From DMER64 sp049652385 (GTDB lineage Bacteria; Bacteroidota; Bacteroidia; Bacteroidales; UBA932), in contig JBASDX010000007.1 in NCBI GenBank assembly GCA_049652385.1, positions 1-42,799 on the forward strand: a stretch of DNA of 42,799 nucleotides, read 5' to 3'. A program made the position numbers and the translations under genes. This document shows, piece by piece, positions 1-8,422 of this stretch. Under the pieces are notes generated by a model, which saw only the letters and a list, made by a program, of their open reading frames with translations, did no database searches and was not told where the DNA came from. Numbering within the stretch: position 1 is the stretch's first letter; every line of letters begins with the position of its first letter.

Positions 1-118
1 GTACATAAAATTTAATGACTAGCTTATCCCGTTACAATCATTCCTTTTATTTAAGAAATTGACTTCTGCTCTCTGTACTTGTTGTACGATTCCAATCTTT
101 CAATGAACTAAAGGGCTG

Positions 119-148
119 CAAAGATAAAGAGAAATTTGAAACTCCAAA
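119..148 (-). promoter_or_regulatory. Strong promoter, possibly of an rRNA operon running off the left edge
   Basis: On the minus strand there is a -33 TTTG (148-145), an 18-nt spacer and a -7 TATCTTTG (126-119), which is the full Bacteroidetes housekeeping promoter. No ORF starts downstream; the transcript runs to position 1. The segment just after the promoter (about 108-85) contains GTTCATTGAAAGATTGG, which resembles the boxA-like leader seen ahead of 16S rRNA in this phylum. A contig breaking at an rRNA operon would be typical. The promoter is clear; the rRNA assignment is inference. Confidence 0.5.
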
Positions 149-183
149 AAAATAAGCATCTTTTCTCTTAGATCTTACTTCCG

Positions 184-258
184 GGTGAACGAGGGGACTC
201 GAACCCCCGACCTCTAGAGCCACAATCTAGCGCTCTAACCAGCTGAGCTACGATCACC
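184..258 (-). tRNA. tRNA-His (GTG anticodon)
   Basis: Read on the minus strand, a cloverleaf folds with D-stem GCTC/GAGC, anticodon stem CTAGA/TCTAG around loop TTGTGGC (anticodon GTG), and T-loop TTCGAGT. The extra G at the 5' end (position 258) pairs with discriminator C (184), the hallmark of tRNA-His. One T-T mismatch is present in the acceptor stem. CCA is not encoded. A -7 box TACTTTTG lies at 283-276. Confidence 0.95.
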
Positions 259-275
259 GTGTGGTATAAGGACTG

Positions 276-283
276 CAAAAGTA
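276..283 (-). promoter_or_regulatory. -7 box of tRNA-His
   Basis: TACTTTTG on the minus strand matches TAnnTTTG and lies 17 nt before the tRNA 5' end. No good -33 TTTG was found at the expected spacing. Confidence 0.5.
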
Positions 284-308
284 AGACAAAAAATGGAAAC
301 CGCAATGT

Positions 309-914
309 TTAACGTTCCTCCTTCCAGTCTTCTACTAAAAAAATAAAAGTATATCTATAAACTTCTCCCGAAAATTGTAAAGGCAACACCATGGACACAT
401 ACTGTCCAATATCCTTTTTCCCTTCATAAAACAGGTGCTTTATACTCCATAGGTTAAAATTGTCAGGATCGTAAATGATATGGTCTGCCGGAATGATAAA
501 TTCTTTTAGTGCCCCTCCAGGTTCTATGTCAGTTGGCCATAAAGGCTTGTCTTTGTCAAAAAAATCAATCCTTTCCAGAACTACCCGCAAGGAATCTGAT
601 TTTTGGTTGATATATATGGCATCTTCCCAAAACACCGTTAACGTATCGGTTGTTTTATTTTCCAATTCCAACTCAAATTTTGTATGGGTCAACCTCCAGG
701 TAGCCTTCAGGTATGGGGTATCATACATATAATAAGTCGCTCCATCGGGGCGTTCCGCCGTTGAAAACATCATGTCTCCCATGGCCGGAGCCGGCGTACA
801 AACCACATCCTGCAAGGAAAGCTTGTACAAACCCCGGTGGGAGCTTCCACATGATAAAAGCATAAACCCCCATAACAACAGGCTGATCGTTTTTATGACT
901 CCTCGCGCATGCAT
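309..914 (-). CDS. Unknown lipoprotein
   Basis: The 201-residue protein starts with a lipoprotein signal: a short basic region, a hydrophobic run and lipobox LLSC followed by GSS, so Cys22 should be lipidated. No Asp follows the Cys, so outer-membrane retention is likely. The rest is rich in beta-strand-like segments with no recognised catalytic motif; a beta-sandwich is possible. It is transcribed divergently from pcm. A -7 box TATCTTTG (930-923) lies 8 nt before the ATG, so the leader must be very short. tRNA-His follows downstream on the same strand. I do not recognise the family. Confidence 0.8.
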   Translation of the reverse strand: MHARGVIKTISLLLWGFMLLSCGSSHRGLYKLSLQDVVCTPAPAMGDMMFSTAERPDGATYYMYDTPYLKATWRLTHTKFELELENKTTDTLTVFWEDAIYINQKSDSLRVVLERIDFFDKDKPLWPTDIEPGGALKEFIIPADHIIYDPDNFNLWSIKHLFYEGKKDIGQYVSMVLPLQFSGEVYRYTFIFLVEDWKEER

Positions 915-922
915 GCTATAAA

Positions 923-930
923 CAAAGATA
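923..930 (-). promoter_or_regulatory. -7 box of the unknown lipoprotein gene
   Basis: TATCTTTG on the minus strand, 8 nt before the ATG at 914. It forms a divergent pair with the pcm -7 box at 948-955. Confidence 0.6.
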
Positions 931-947
931 ATTAAAACAAAAAGAAT

Positions 948-955
948 TAGATTTG
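948..955 (+). promoter_or_regulatory. -7 box of pcm, 3 nt before ATG
   Basis: TAGATTTG matches TAnnTTTG and is followed by only 3 nt before the ATG at 959. The TTG inside the box (953) would be an in-frame start, but a codon inside the promoter cannot be the start of this transcript. A leaderless mRNA is predicted. Confidence 0.6.
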
Positions 956-958
956 TAT

Positions 959-1645
959 ATGCTTAAAAAATTCATAGCCGGTTTTTTTTTGCTGATTATA
1001 ACTTGTCCGGCAACAGGTAAACAGTACGAGCAATTGCGCAGAAAAATGGTACGTGACCAGATTCAGGCCAGAGGCGTAACCCACCGGGCCACGTTACAAG
1101 CTATGCGTAGCGTAGAACGCCATTTGTTTGTTGACAGCCTGTACAAAGACCTGGCCTATGAAGACACCCCTCTGCCCATTGGGTACAACCAAACCATTTC
1201 CCAACCTTTTATGGTTGCCTACATGACCAGCCTGATAAACCCTCAGCCGCATTACCGGGTTTTGGAAATAGGAACCGGTTCCGGATATCAGGCTGCTGTT
1301 TTATCAGGCCTGACAGACTCGGTCTTCACCATAGAGATTGTGCCGGAATTAGGCAATATGGCAAAAAGCCGTCTGAAAGATCTGGGATACGACAATGTCG
1401 TTGTTTTTATAGGGGACGGCTACCATGGTATACCTGACAAAGCACCCTTTGATGCCATTGTGGTAACAGCCGGTGCGGAACATATACCTCCGGCACTTGT
1501 TGAACAATTGGCTGACGGAGGTAAAATGGTAATCCCCGTAGGTCCTGTTTATAGGGTGCAATCCCTGCTCCTTGTGGAAAAGAAAAAAGGGAAGATAACC
1601 ACGGAAAACCTCATACCCGTCCGTTTCGTTCCTTTTACCAGGTGA
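959..1645 (+). CDS. pcm: Protein-L-isoaspartate O-methyltransferase with signal peptide
   Basis: This enzyme methylates isoaspartyl residues in aged proteins using S-adenosylmethionine, starting their repair. The family motif NQTISQPFMVAYM (about residues 77-89) and SAM-binding motif VLEIGTGSGYQAA are intact. The first 20 or so residues form a hydrophobic export signal (MLKKFIAGFFLLIITC), so the enzyme probably acts in the periplasm. LIITC is a weak lipobox with Thr at -1. The ATG at 959 is preferred over TTG 953, which lies inside the -7 box. Length (228 residues) is normal once the signal is allowed for. A DUF2147 protein gene with its own promoter follows. Confidence 0.92.
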   Translation: MLKKFIAGFFLLIITCPATGKQYEQLRRKMVRDQIQARGVTHRATLQAMRSVERHLFVDSLYKDLAYEDTPLPIGYNQTISQPFMVAYMTSLINPQPHYRVLEIGTGSGYQAAVLSGLTDSVFTIEIVPELGNMAKSRLKDLGYDNVVVFIGDGYHGIPDKAPFDAIVVTAGAEHIPPALVEQLADGGKMVIPVGPVYRVQSLLLVEKKKGKITTENLIPVRFVPFTR

Positions 1646-1727
1646 ATAAACATTGTACAGCAGACACCGCTATCATGCAATCATAGCAGCCCGATTAGTA
1701 TTTTCCACAGAGCAAATTTATCCTCTA

Positions 1728-1757
1728 TTTGCTGTTTGGCGTTTTTTTCTATTTTTG
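1728..1757 (+). promoter_or_regulatory. Promoter of the DUF2147 gene
   Basis: -33 TTTG (1728-1731), 18-nt spacer, -7 TATTTTTG (1750-1757). The ATG follows 25 nt later at 1783. Both elements match the Bacteroidetes consensus. Confidence 0.7.
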
Positions 1758-1782
1758 TTACTTGAATAACAACACAATTATT

Positions 1783-2226
1783 ATGAAAAAATTACTCATC
1801 TTTCTTTTCCTGGGTATATTCTCTATACCCGTATTGGCCCAAAATGCCAACAAAATATTAGGCGTCTGGTGGAACGAAGAAAAAACAACGAAAATCAGTG
1901 TTGAACTCAAAGACGGAAAATACATAGGTACCATCGTTTATATGATTCCGGAAAAATACGAGAACGGAGAAGCCCCCAAGGACAACAAAAATCCCGATCC
2001 CGCTTTGCAAAGCCGTTCCCTTATTGGCCTGAGAATACTGGATGGCTTTGAATACAACGCCAAAAAGGACGAATGGAAAGACGGAACCATATACGACCCG
2101 GCTTCCGGAAAAACGTACGCCTGCTTTGCTCGGCTGGAAAACGACGACCTTATGAAGCTCCGGGGATTTGTTGCCGGCATGCGTATGCTGGGTCGCACCT
2201 CCCAATGGTTCCGCACAGAGCTGTAA
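1783..2226 (+). CDS. Secreted DUF2147 protein
   Basis: The 147-residue product has a classical signal peptide (MKKLLIFLFLGIFSIPVLAQ) followed by a small domain with ILGVWWNEEKTTKISVE, IYDPASGKTYACF and a closing GRTSQWFR, the pattern of DUF2147. Members are periplasmic, probably lipocalin-like beta barrels of unknown ligand. The upstream in-frame ATG at 1729 lies within the promoter, so the start at 1783 is chosen. A hairpin terminator follows. No operon partner is evident. Confidence 0.85.
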   Translation: MKKLLIFLFLGIFSIPVLAQNANKILGVWWNEEKTTKISVELKDGKYIGTIVYMIPEKYENGEAPKDNKNPDPALQSRSLIGLRILDGFEYNAKKDEWKDGTIYDPASGKTYACFARLENDDLMKLRGFVAGMRMLGRTSQWFRTEL

Positions 2227-2262
2227 AAGGCCGCGGATATGTACTTCCGCAGCCTTGTTTTT
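2227..2262 (+). terminator. Terminator of the DUF2147 gene
   Basis: Imperfect hairpin pairing AAGG with CCTT and GCGGA with TCCGC, followed by TTGTTTTTATT. It starts right after the stop codon. Confidence 0.65.
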
Positions 2263-2283
2263 ATTAGGTTTAGGTTGGTGGTG

Positions 2284-2357
2284 TGACCCAGGAGGGACTC
2301 AAACCCCCGACTTTCAGAACCGGAATCTGACGTTCTATTCAACTGAACTACTGGGCC
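2284..2357 (-). tRNA. tRNA-Arg (CCG anticodon)
   Basis: Minus-strand cloverleaf: acceptor GGCCCAG/CTGGGTC, D-stem GTTC/GAAC, anticodon stem TCAGA/TCTGA around loop TTCCGGT (anticodon CCG, decoding CGG), T-stem GGGGG with loop TTTGAGT, and discriminator A. CCA is not encoded. A -7 box TATATTTG lies at 2382-2375, 17 nt upstream. Confidence 0.95.
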
Positions 2358-2374
2358 TGTTTGTGTAAGGGTGA

Positions 2375-2382
2375 CAAATATA
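2375..2382 (-). promoter_or_regulatory. -7 box of tRNA-Arg
   Basis: TATATTTG on the minus strand, 17 nt before the tRNA 5' end. Confidence 0.55.
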
Positions 2383-2411
2383 CGTAGAAACCTGAACTTT
2401 GAAAAATAATG

Positions 2412-2419
2412 TATATTTG
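2412..2419 (+). promoter_or_regulatory. -7 box of fabD, 5 nt before ATG
   Basis: TATATTTG followed by 5 nt and the fabD ATG at 2425. A normal transcription start would fall on or next to the start codon, predicting a leaderless mRNA. No -33 TTTG at the expected distance. Confidence 0.6.
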
Positions 2420-2424
2420 ACGCC

Positions 2425-3297
2425 ATGAAAGCATACGTATTTCCCGGTCAAGGGTCTCAATTTTCCGGTATGGGCAAAGAATTGTACGACGCCCATCCCC
2501 GTGCCAAAGAACTCTTTCATCAGGCAGACGAAATCCTGGGTTTTCCCATTTCTCAAATCCTGTTTACCGGTTCAGAAGAAGAGTTGAAACAAACAAAAGT
2601 TACGCAACCGGCCATTTTTATACATTCCGTAATAGCCGCCCTTTGTGAGCAGGACTTTAAGCCCGCGATGGTGGCAGGCCACTCTTTAGGTGAATTTTCT
2701 GCGTTGGCAGCAGCAGGAGCCCTCTCTTTCCGGGACGGGTTGCTGCTCGTCAGTGCCAGGGCACAGGCTATGCAGACTGCTTGTGAAAAAGAGCCGTCTG
2801 CCATGGCCGCGGTACTCCAACTGGAAGATGAAAAAATTGAAGCCATTTGCAAACAGGTAACAGCCTCTACAGGAATAGTCATACCGGCCAATTACAACAG
2901 CCCGGGGCAAGTAGTCATTTCCGGTACGGTAGAGGCTGTTCAACAGGCATGCACTCTCATGAAAGAGGCCGGAGCCAAACGGGCACTCGTTCTTCCCGTC
3001 GGAGGCGCTTTTCATTCGCCGCTCATGGAAGGTGCCCGTCAAAGTTTGGAGCAGGCCATTGACAAAGCAAAAATGACAGAGCCCATCTGCCCTGTCTACC
3101 AGAATGTAGACGGCCTGCCGCATACAGATGTACCCACCATGAAAGAAAACCTGAAGAAACAACTTACCTCACCTGTATTATGGACGGCTACCGTTCGCAA
3201 CATGGTAAAAGACGGAGCCAAGGAATTTGAGGAGCTGGGTCCTGGTAAGGTCCTTACCGGAATGGTAAAAAAGATTGTCCCTGAACTATTTATTTAG
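2425..3297 (+). CDS. fabD: Malonyl-CoA:ACP transacylase
   Basis: FabD moves the malonyl group from CoA to acyl carrier protein to feed fatty-acid elongation in the cytoplasm. The start KAYVFPGQGSQ is the standard FabD N-terminus, the nucleophile motif GHSLGEFSAL places the catalytic Ser near residue 87, and GAFHSPLM carries the catalytic His. Length (290 residues) is within the usual range. It stands alone rather than in a fab cluster. Its stop codon abuts the -7 box of the next gene, so the kinase downstream probably has its own promoter. Confidence 0.96.
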   Translation: MKAYVFPGQGSQFSGMGKELYDAHPRAKELFHQADEILGFPISQILFTGSEEELKQTKVTQPAIFIHSVIAALCEQDFKPAMVAGHSLGEFSALAAAGALSFRDGLLLVSARAQAMQTACEKEPSAMAAVLQLEDEKIEAICKQVTASTGIVIPANYNSPGQVVISGTVEAVQQACTLMKEAGAKRALVLPVGGAFHSPLMEGARQSLEQAIDKAKMTEPICPVYQNVDGLPHTDVPTMKENLKKQLTSPVLWTATVRNMVKDGAKEFEELGPGKVLTGMVKKIVPELFI

Positions 3298-3305
3298 TAT
3301 CTTTG
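3298..3305 (+). promoter_or_regulatory. -7 box of the NahK-like kinase gene
   Basis: TATCTTTG begins immediately after the fabD stop codon, 25 nt before the ATG at 3331. The upstream element would lie inside fabD. Confidence 0.5.
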
Positions 3306-3330
3306 CAATCCTTTTGATTATGGGTCCAAC

Positions 3331-4455
3331 ATGACTGATACACAGTTGATTGTCACGCACTTCTCCCTCCCGGAGCAAGTTACACGGGTAACGCCTCTGG
3401 GAGAAGGGTTCATAAACGACACATACCTGGTAGATACTTCCGAGAAGCAGCAGTATATCCTGCAGCGGAAAAACCATACCATCTTTCCCAACATACCGGG
3501 CATGATGGAAAACATCTACAAAGTGACATCGCATATCCGTGAAAAAGGAGGTACCACGTTTAGCCTGATCCCTACCAAAAAGGGCAAGTGGTTCCATAAA
3601 GAATGCACACAAGCCGAGGTCCGGGGAGCCACACCCGGGGACAACAATGCAACAAAAGAGCTGTGTACCTATTGGGTCTGTTTTACTTTTATTCCGGACA
3701 CGGTTTCTTATGAGCACGCAGATAGTCTGGAGCTGATCCGCTCGGGCGGAGAAGGCGTGGGGATGTTCCACAGCCTGCTGGCCGATTTTACAGAACCCCT
3801 GGTAGATACCCTGCCCGGGTTTCACAACATCAGCTACCGTTTTGACCAGTTTTCCCGGTCCGTGGAACGTGCCGTAGGAGGCATACATCGTTTGGAAGAA
3901 GTAACCGCATACATCCGGGAGATTTACGAAAGAAAAGAGCGTATGCTGGCTTTTTGGGAGCTTGTGGAAAACGGTACTTTGCCCAAAAGGGTCAGCCACA
4001 ACGACACCAAGCTCTCAAATTTCTTATTTGACAAGAACGGACATGTCGTGTCTGCCATCGATTTAGACACGGTCATGTCGGCTACGGTGCTGTTTGATTT
4101 CGGAGACGCCATCCGCTCCTATACCAACCGTTTTCCGGAAGACCACCCCCAATTTGATGAAGTGGAAATGGACCCGGAACGATTTTTTACTTTTTCCGGT
4201 GGCTATTTAAGCAAGGCGGCCTGGTTTTTGAATGATATGGAGAAAGAACATTTGGCCTTTTCAGCTTTGTACATTACTTACGAACAGTTTCTCCGGTTTT
4301 TGATGGATTACATTGACGGTGACACGTATTACAGAATACGGTACCCCAGCCACAACCTGGTACGGGCCCGGACCCAGTGGGCTTTACTGAAAAGCATGGA
4401 AGCTCAATACCCCATTATGCAAGAAATAGTGACAAAAATTTATAACACCCTTTAA
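3331..4455 (+). CDS. NahK-like sugar-1-kinase of the aminoglycoside phosphotransferase fold
   Basis: The 374-residue protein has the APH kinase fold: a nucleotide lobe near GEGFINDTYLVDT (about residues 22-34), the catalytic loop VSHNDTKLSNFLFD (about 222-235) and the metal-binding stretch AIDLDTVM followed by FDFGDAIR. This HNDTK...DLDTVM spacing is that of N-acetylhexosamine 1-kinase (NahK), which phosphorylates GlcNAc or GalNAc at C1, rather than antibiotic kinases. Length is close to NahK (about 360). The true substrate cannot be read from sequence. nifJ follows 24 nt later and may be co-transcribed. Confidence 0.8.
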   Translation: MTDTQLIVTHFSLPEQVTRVTPLGEGFINDTYLVDTSEKQQYILQRKNHTIFPNIPGMMENIYKVTSHIREKGGTTFSLIPTKKGKWFHKECTQAEVRGATPGDNNATKELCTYWVCFTFIPDTVSYEHADSLELIRSGGEGVGMFHSLLADFTEPLVDTLPGFHNISYRFDQFSRSVERAVGGIHRLEEVTAYIREIYERKERMLAFWELVENGTLPKRVSHNDTKLSNFLFDKNGHVVSAIDLDTVMSATVLFDFGDAIRSYTNRFPEDHPQFDEVEMDPERFFTFSGGYLSKAAWFLNDMEKEHLAFSALYITYEQFLRFLMDYIDGDTYYRIRYPSHNLVRARTQWALLKSMEAQYPIMQEIVTKIYNTL

Positions 4456-4479
4456 TACATTATTAATACCATTTTATTT

Positions 4480-7400
4480 ATGGCAAAAGAAAAAAAATTC
4501 ATCACCTGTGATGGTAACTACGCAGCCGCTCACATAGGGTACCTTTTTAGTGAAGTGGCCGCTATTTATCCCATCACTCCGTCATCCACCATGGCTGAAT
4601 ACGCAGATGAGTGGGCTGCACACGGGAAAAAGAACCTTTTTGGAGAAACGTTGAAAGTAGTTGAGATGCAAAGTGAAGGCGGCGCCGCAGGCGCTGTACA
4701 CGGTGTATTACAAGCAGGAGCACTGGCTACTACTTTTACGGCATCACAAGGTCTTTTGCTGATGATACCGAACATGTACAAAATTGCCGGGGAATTGCTT
4801 CCCACGGTATTCCACGTTTCGGCCCGTTCTTTGGCAGCTCAGGCGCTTTCCATTTTTGGCGACCATTCAGACGTTATGGCTTGCCGTCAAACGGGATTTG
4901 CCCTATTAGCCTCGGGTGGTGTACAGGAAGCCATGGACATGGCTGCCGTAGCCCATTTATCAACCCTTAAGTCCAGAGTACCGTTCCTCCATTTCTTTGA
5001 TGGATTCCGCACATCACACGAAATCCAAAAGATAGAGATGATAGACGAAGACGCCCTCAGGGACATGATAAGCCACAAAGCATTGGCAGGTTTCCGTGAA
5101 AGGGCTTTGAATCCCAACGAACCCGTTACACGCGGCACGGCTCAAAACCCCGACGTCTATTTCCAGGCACGTGAGGCTTCCAATCCATTTTACGATGCAG
5201 TCCCCGATATCGTAGCCCGTTACATGGGAGAAATATCCGAACTGACGGGACGCTCCTATCTGCCCTTTACCTATTACGGAGACGAAAACGCAGAGCGCAT
5301 TGTCATTGCCATGGGGTCCGTATGCGACACCATTAAAGAAACGGTAGACTATCTGAACGCTCAAGGAGAAAAAACAGGTTTGATTTCCGTACACCTGTAC
5401 CGTCCCTTCTCGGCCAAGTATTTCTTGCGCGTTATGCCAAAAACGGTAAAAAGCATAGCCGTACTGGACCGCACCAAAGAGCCCGGAGCACTCGGTGAAC
5501 CGCTGTACATGGACGTGAAGAACATATACGCCGACACCCCCAACGCTCCCGTTATCGTAGGCGGTCGTTACGGTCTGTCGTCCAAAGACACCACACCGGC
5601 ACAGATACTGTCCGTATTTGAAAACCTGGCACGTAAAGAAGCCAAGAATAATTTCACCATCGGTATTGTAGACGATGTTACCTTCAGGTCCTTACCGCTT
5701 AAAGAAGAGATTTCCATTGCCAAACCCGGAACTTACGAATGTAAATTCTTTGGTCTGGGATCCGACGGAACGGTAGGAGCCAACAAAAATACCATCAAAA
5801 TTATTGGAGAAACCACTCCCAAATATTGCCAGGGATACTTCCAGTACGATTCCAAGAAATCAGGAGGGTTCACCTGTTCCCACCTGCGCTTTGGAGACCA
5901 GCCCATCAATTCACCTTATCTGGTGACGACTCCCGATTTCGTAGCTTGCCATGTACCAAACTACCTGCGCAAATACGATGTCCTGAAAGGTATCAAAAAA
6001 GGAGGCACGTTCCTGCTCAACAGCTTGTGGGATGCAGAAGAAACAAAGAAACAACTCCCCGATTTTGTCAAGAGGGTACTGGCAGAAAAGAATATCAATT
6101 TCTATATCATCAACGCCACAAAGATTGCTGATGAAATAGGTCTGGGAGGACATACCAATACCATCCTGCAATCTGCTTTCTTTAAAATTGCCAACGTAAT
6201 CCCCTACGATCAGGCCGTTAAAGAAATGAAAGACGCCATTGTGGCTTCGTACGGTTTGAAAGGCGAAAAGATAGTCAATATGAACTTTGCCGCAGTGGAA
6301 CGCGGATCCGAAGTAGAAAAAATAGAGGTAGATTCCGCATGGATCAGCTATTCCGGCAGATTTGAAGCCGATACGCACAACCGCCTTGCCCCCGAATGGG
6401 TAAAACACGTAGCCGATGTGGTCAATGCCCAAAACGGCGACGATTTACCGGTAAGCGTTTTCACAGGGTATGAAGACGGAACCATGCCGGCCGGCACCGC
6501 CGCCTTTGAAAAACGAGGTATTGCCGTATTTGTGCCGGAATGGAATGCAGAAAACTGCATCCAGTGTAATCAGTGCGTATACGTATGTCCGCACGCTGCT
6601 ATCCGTCCCTTTGTCATGACCGAAGAAGAGGCCACCAAAGCTCCGGAAAGCGTCAAACGTGCAGCCGGTATCGGCCCCATCAAAGGACACACCTTCACCA
6701 TTCAAGTAAGTCCTTATGACTGTGCCGGTTGTGGCAACTGTGCCGACATTTGCCCCGCCAAGACAAAAGCCTTGACCATGGTATTTGCAGAAACTCAAAT
6801 GCCGGAGCAAGCCAACTACGATTACTTGCATGCCAATATAGGTTACAAAGACAACCTGGTGCCCAAAGCCCAAAACGTCAAGAACCTGGGCTTCACTCAA
6901 CCACTATTTGAATTCTCAGGAGCTTGTGCCGGTTGCGGCGAAACACCTTATGTAAAGGCCATCACACAACTCTTTGGAGACCACATGATGATTGCCAACG
7001 CCACCGGTTGTTCCTCCATTTACGGAGCGTCGTTCCCCTCGTCCCCGTATTGCAAGGACCGCAACGGAAGAGGTCCCGCATGGGCCAACTCGTTGTTTGA
7101 AGACAACGCCGAATACGGATTGGGTATGCGCCTGGGCTCTGAGCAGGTCAGAGAAAAACTGGTCAACCTGATGGTACAGGCACAAGGCGCAAAAGACGTT
7201 AGTGATGAGCTGAAAGCTGTTTTTGCCGAGTACCTGCCCGTACGCAACAATTTTGAAGAAGCCGTTGTGCTTGCAGAAAAAATGACCCCCATGCTGGAAG
7301 GTTCCAAGCAAAAATTGCTGCGTCAGATTTACGACCTGAGAGGCTATATTACCCCACGCTCCCAGTGGATTATTGGTGGTGACGGATGGGCATACGACAT

Positions 7401-8007
7401 CGGATACGGCGGCCTTGACCACGTACTGGCCAGTGGAGAAAACGTAAACGTGCTGGTCCTGGACACGGAAGTGTACTCCAACACAGGCGGACAGTCCTCC
7501 AAATCCACTCCGACAGGTGCCGTTGCCAAATTTGCTTCCAGCGGAAAGAAAATCCGCAAGAAAGACCTGGGTATGATGGCCATGAGCTACGGCTACGTAT
7601 ACGTGGCACAAGTAGCCATGGGTGCGAACCACAACCAGCTGCTGCGGGCTTTGAAAGAAGCCGAGGCTTATGACGGACCTTCGCTCATCATTGCTTACTC
7701 CCCCTGTATCAACCACGGTTTGAAACGCGGTATGGGTAAATCGCAAGATGAGGAAAAGCGGGCCGTCGAATGCGGATACTGGAGCCTGTACAGGTACAAC
7801 CCCGTTCCGGCCGACGAAGGCAAAAACCCGTTCACCCTGGACAGCAAAGAGCCCGATTGGAGCAAATTCCAGGAATTCATTACGGGAGAGGTGCGTTACA
7901 GCTCCCTGATCCAAACCTTCCCTGACCAAGCCAAGGAATTGTTTGTACTTACGGAGCAACACGCCAAAATCCGTTATGAAAACTACAAACGTCTGGCTCA
8001 GCAATAA
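4480..8007 (+). CDS. nifJ: Pyruvate:ferredoxin (flavodoxin) oxidoreductase, single chain
   Basis: This 1175-residue enzyme oxidises pyruvate to acetyl-CoA and CO2 and reduces ferredoxin or flavodoxin, the central anaerobic pyruvate step. Domains in order: pyruvate-binding domain with YPITPSSTMAEYADEW (near residue 30), the gamma-type domain, a ferredoxin-like insert with two 4Fe-4S motifs (CIQCNQCVYVCP near 692, CAGCGNCADICP near 747), the proximal cluster Cys (CAGCGETPY near 815), and the thiamine diphosphate site GDGWAYDIGYGG (near 967) with NTGGQSSKSTPTG (near 1001). All motifs are intact and length is typical. A strong hairpin terminator follows. Confidence 0.98.
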   Translation: MAKEKKFITCDGNYAAAHIGYLFSEVAAIYPITPSSTMAEYADEWAAHGKKNLFGETLKVVEMQSEGGAAGAVHGVLQAGALATTFTASQGLLLMIPNMYKIAGELLPTVFHVSARSLAAQALSIFGDHSDVMACRQTGFALLASGGVQEAMDMAAVAHLSTLKSRVPFLHFFDGFRTSHEIQKIEMIDEDALRDMISHKALAGFRERALNPNEPVTRGTAQNPDVYFQAREASNPFYDAVPDIVARYMGEISELTGRSYLPFTYYGDENAERIVIAMGSVCDTIKETVDYLNAQGEKTGLISVHLYRPFSAKYFLRVMPKTVKSIAVLDRTKEPGALGEPLYMDVKNIYADTPNAPVIVGGRYGLSSKDTTPAQILSVFENLARKEAKNNFTIGIVDDVTFRSLPLKEEISIAKPGTYECKFFGLGSDGTVGANKNTIKIIGETTPKYCQGYFQYDSKKSGGFTCSHLRFGDQPINSPYLVTTPDFVACHVPNYLRKYDVLKGIKKGGTFLLNSLWDAEETKKQLPDFVKRVLAEKNINFYIINATKIADEIGLGGHTNTILQSAFFKIANVIPYDQAVKEMKDAIVASYGLKGEKIVNMNFAAVERGSEVEKIEVDSAWISYSGRFEADTHNRLAPEWVKHVADVVNAQNGDDLPVSVFTGYEDGTMPAGTAAFEKRGIAVFVPEWNAENCIQCNQCVYVCPHAAIRPFVMTEEEATKAPESVKRAAGIGPIKGHTFTIQVSPYDCAGCGNCADICPAKTKALTMVFAETQMPEQANYDYLHANIGYKDNLVPKAQNVKNLGFTQPLFEFSGACAGCGETPYVKAITQLFGDHMMIANATGCSSIYGASFPSSPYCKDRNGRGPAWANSLFEDNAEYGLGMRLGSEQVREKLVNLMVQAQGAKDVSDELKAVFAEYLPVRNNFEEAVVLAEKMTPMLEGSKQKLLRQIYDLRGYITPRSQWIIGGDGWAYDIGYGGLDHVLASGENVNVLVLDTEVYSNTGGQSSKSTPTGAVAKFASSGKKIRKKDLGMMAMSYGYVYVAQVAMGANHNQLLRALKEAEAYDGPSLIIAYSPCINHGLKRGMGKSQDEEKRAVECGYWSLYRYNPVPADEGKNPFTLDSKEPDWSKFQEFITGEVRYSSLIQTFPDQAKELFVLTEQHAKIRYENYKRLAQQ

Positions 8008-8030
8008 GCTGAACTCAGGTGTTTTACCAT

Positions 8031-8060
8031 AAAAAAGGTGGCTTTCAGGCCACCTTTTTT
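8031..8060 (+). terminator. Terminator of nifJ
   Basis: Perfect 12-bp stem (AAAAAAGGTGGC, 8031-8042, with its complement at 8049-8060) and a 6-nt loop TTTCAG, ending in a T-run. The A-run on the other side would let it work in both directions. Confidence 0.9.
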
Positions 8061-8109
8061 ATTTGTGATCTAGCGGCACATACTACCCCGCCCGCAAGGG
8101 AGCGTCCGG

Positions 8110-8191
8110 CTGTAGCGGCGCGAAAAATCCTCCCCACCTGCGGCGGGTCCCCTCCCTGTTCGGGAGCCAACGTTTTCCTTAGCCGCTACAG
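8110..8191. repeat. GC-rich inverted repeat inside locus 1
   Basis: CTGTAGCGGC (8110-8119) is matched by its exact complement GCCGCTACAG (8182-8191), enclosing a 62-bp GC-rich loop. The loop is G-rich on the minus strand, with several GGG/GGGG runs around 8130-8160. It could be a structured RNA or a separate small element; no function is evident. Confidence 0.5.
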
Positions 8192-8403
8192 TCCGTTTGC
8201 CGCTGGGTGTCCGCCGTACCGGCTATGCTCACGGAATAAGTAGGCGTTTTTAAGGTGGGGCGCTAACGCGCAGATATACAGGAGGATGTCAATATTTGTT
8301 GTTTGGTGGTACTTACTACCTTTCATCAAACTGCAGTGCCTGTTCTGCAGCATAACCTGAAAGCGGGGATGTTTTGCCGAGACTTCCGTTTTTTGGCTGC
8401 AAG

Positions 8404-8422
8404 ACCGGCTTTGTTTGCCGGT
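8404..8422. other. Small hairpin in locus 1
   Basis: ACCGGC (8404-8409) and GCCGGT (8417-8422) with loop TTTGTTT, in the long spacer between units alpha and beta. No T-run follows, so a terminator is unlikely. Confidence 0.35.

Noticed and set aside
3286..3999. 237-codon frame antisense to the NahK-like kinase
   Set aside because: No recognisable motif, and the sense strand encodes a complete kinase with intact catalytic motifs.
6916..8004. 362-codon open frame antisense to nifJ
   Set aside because: It lies opposite the thiamine diphosphate domain of nifJ, shows no family motif, and is explained by the codon bias of the sense strand.
8019..8243. Small gene after nifJ
   Set aside because: The frame crosses the nifJ terminator hairpin and the GC-rich inverted repeat, with protein-unlike composition.
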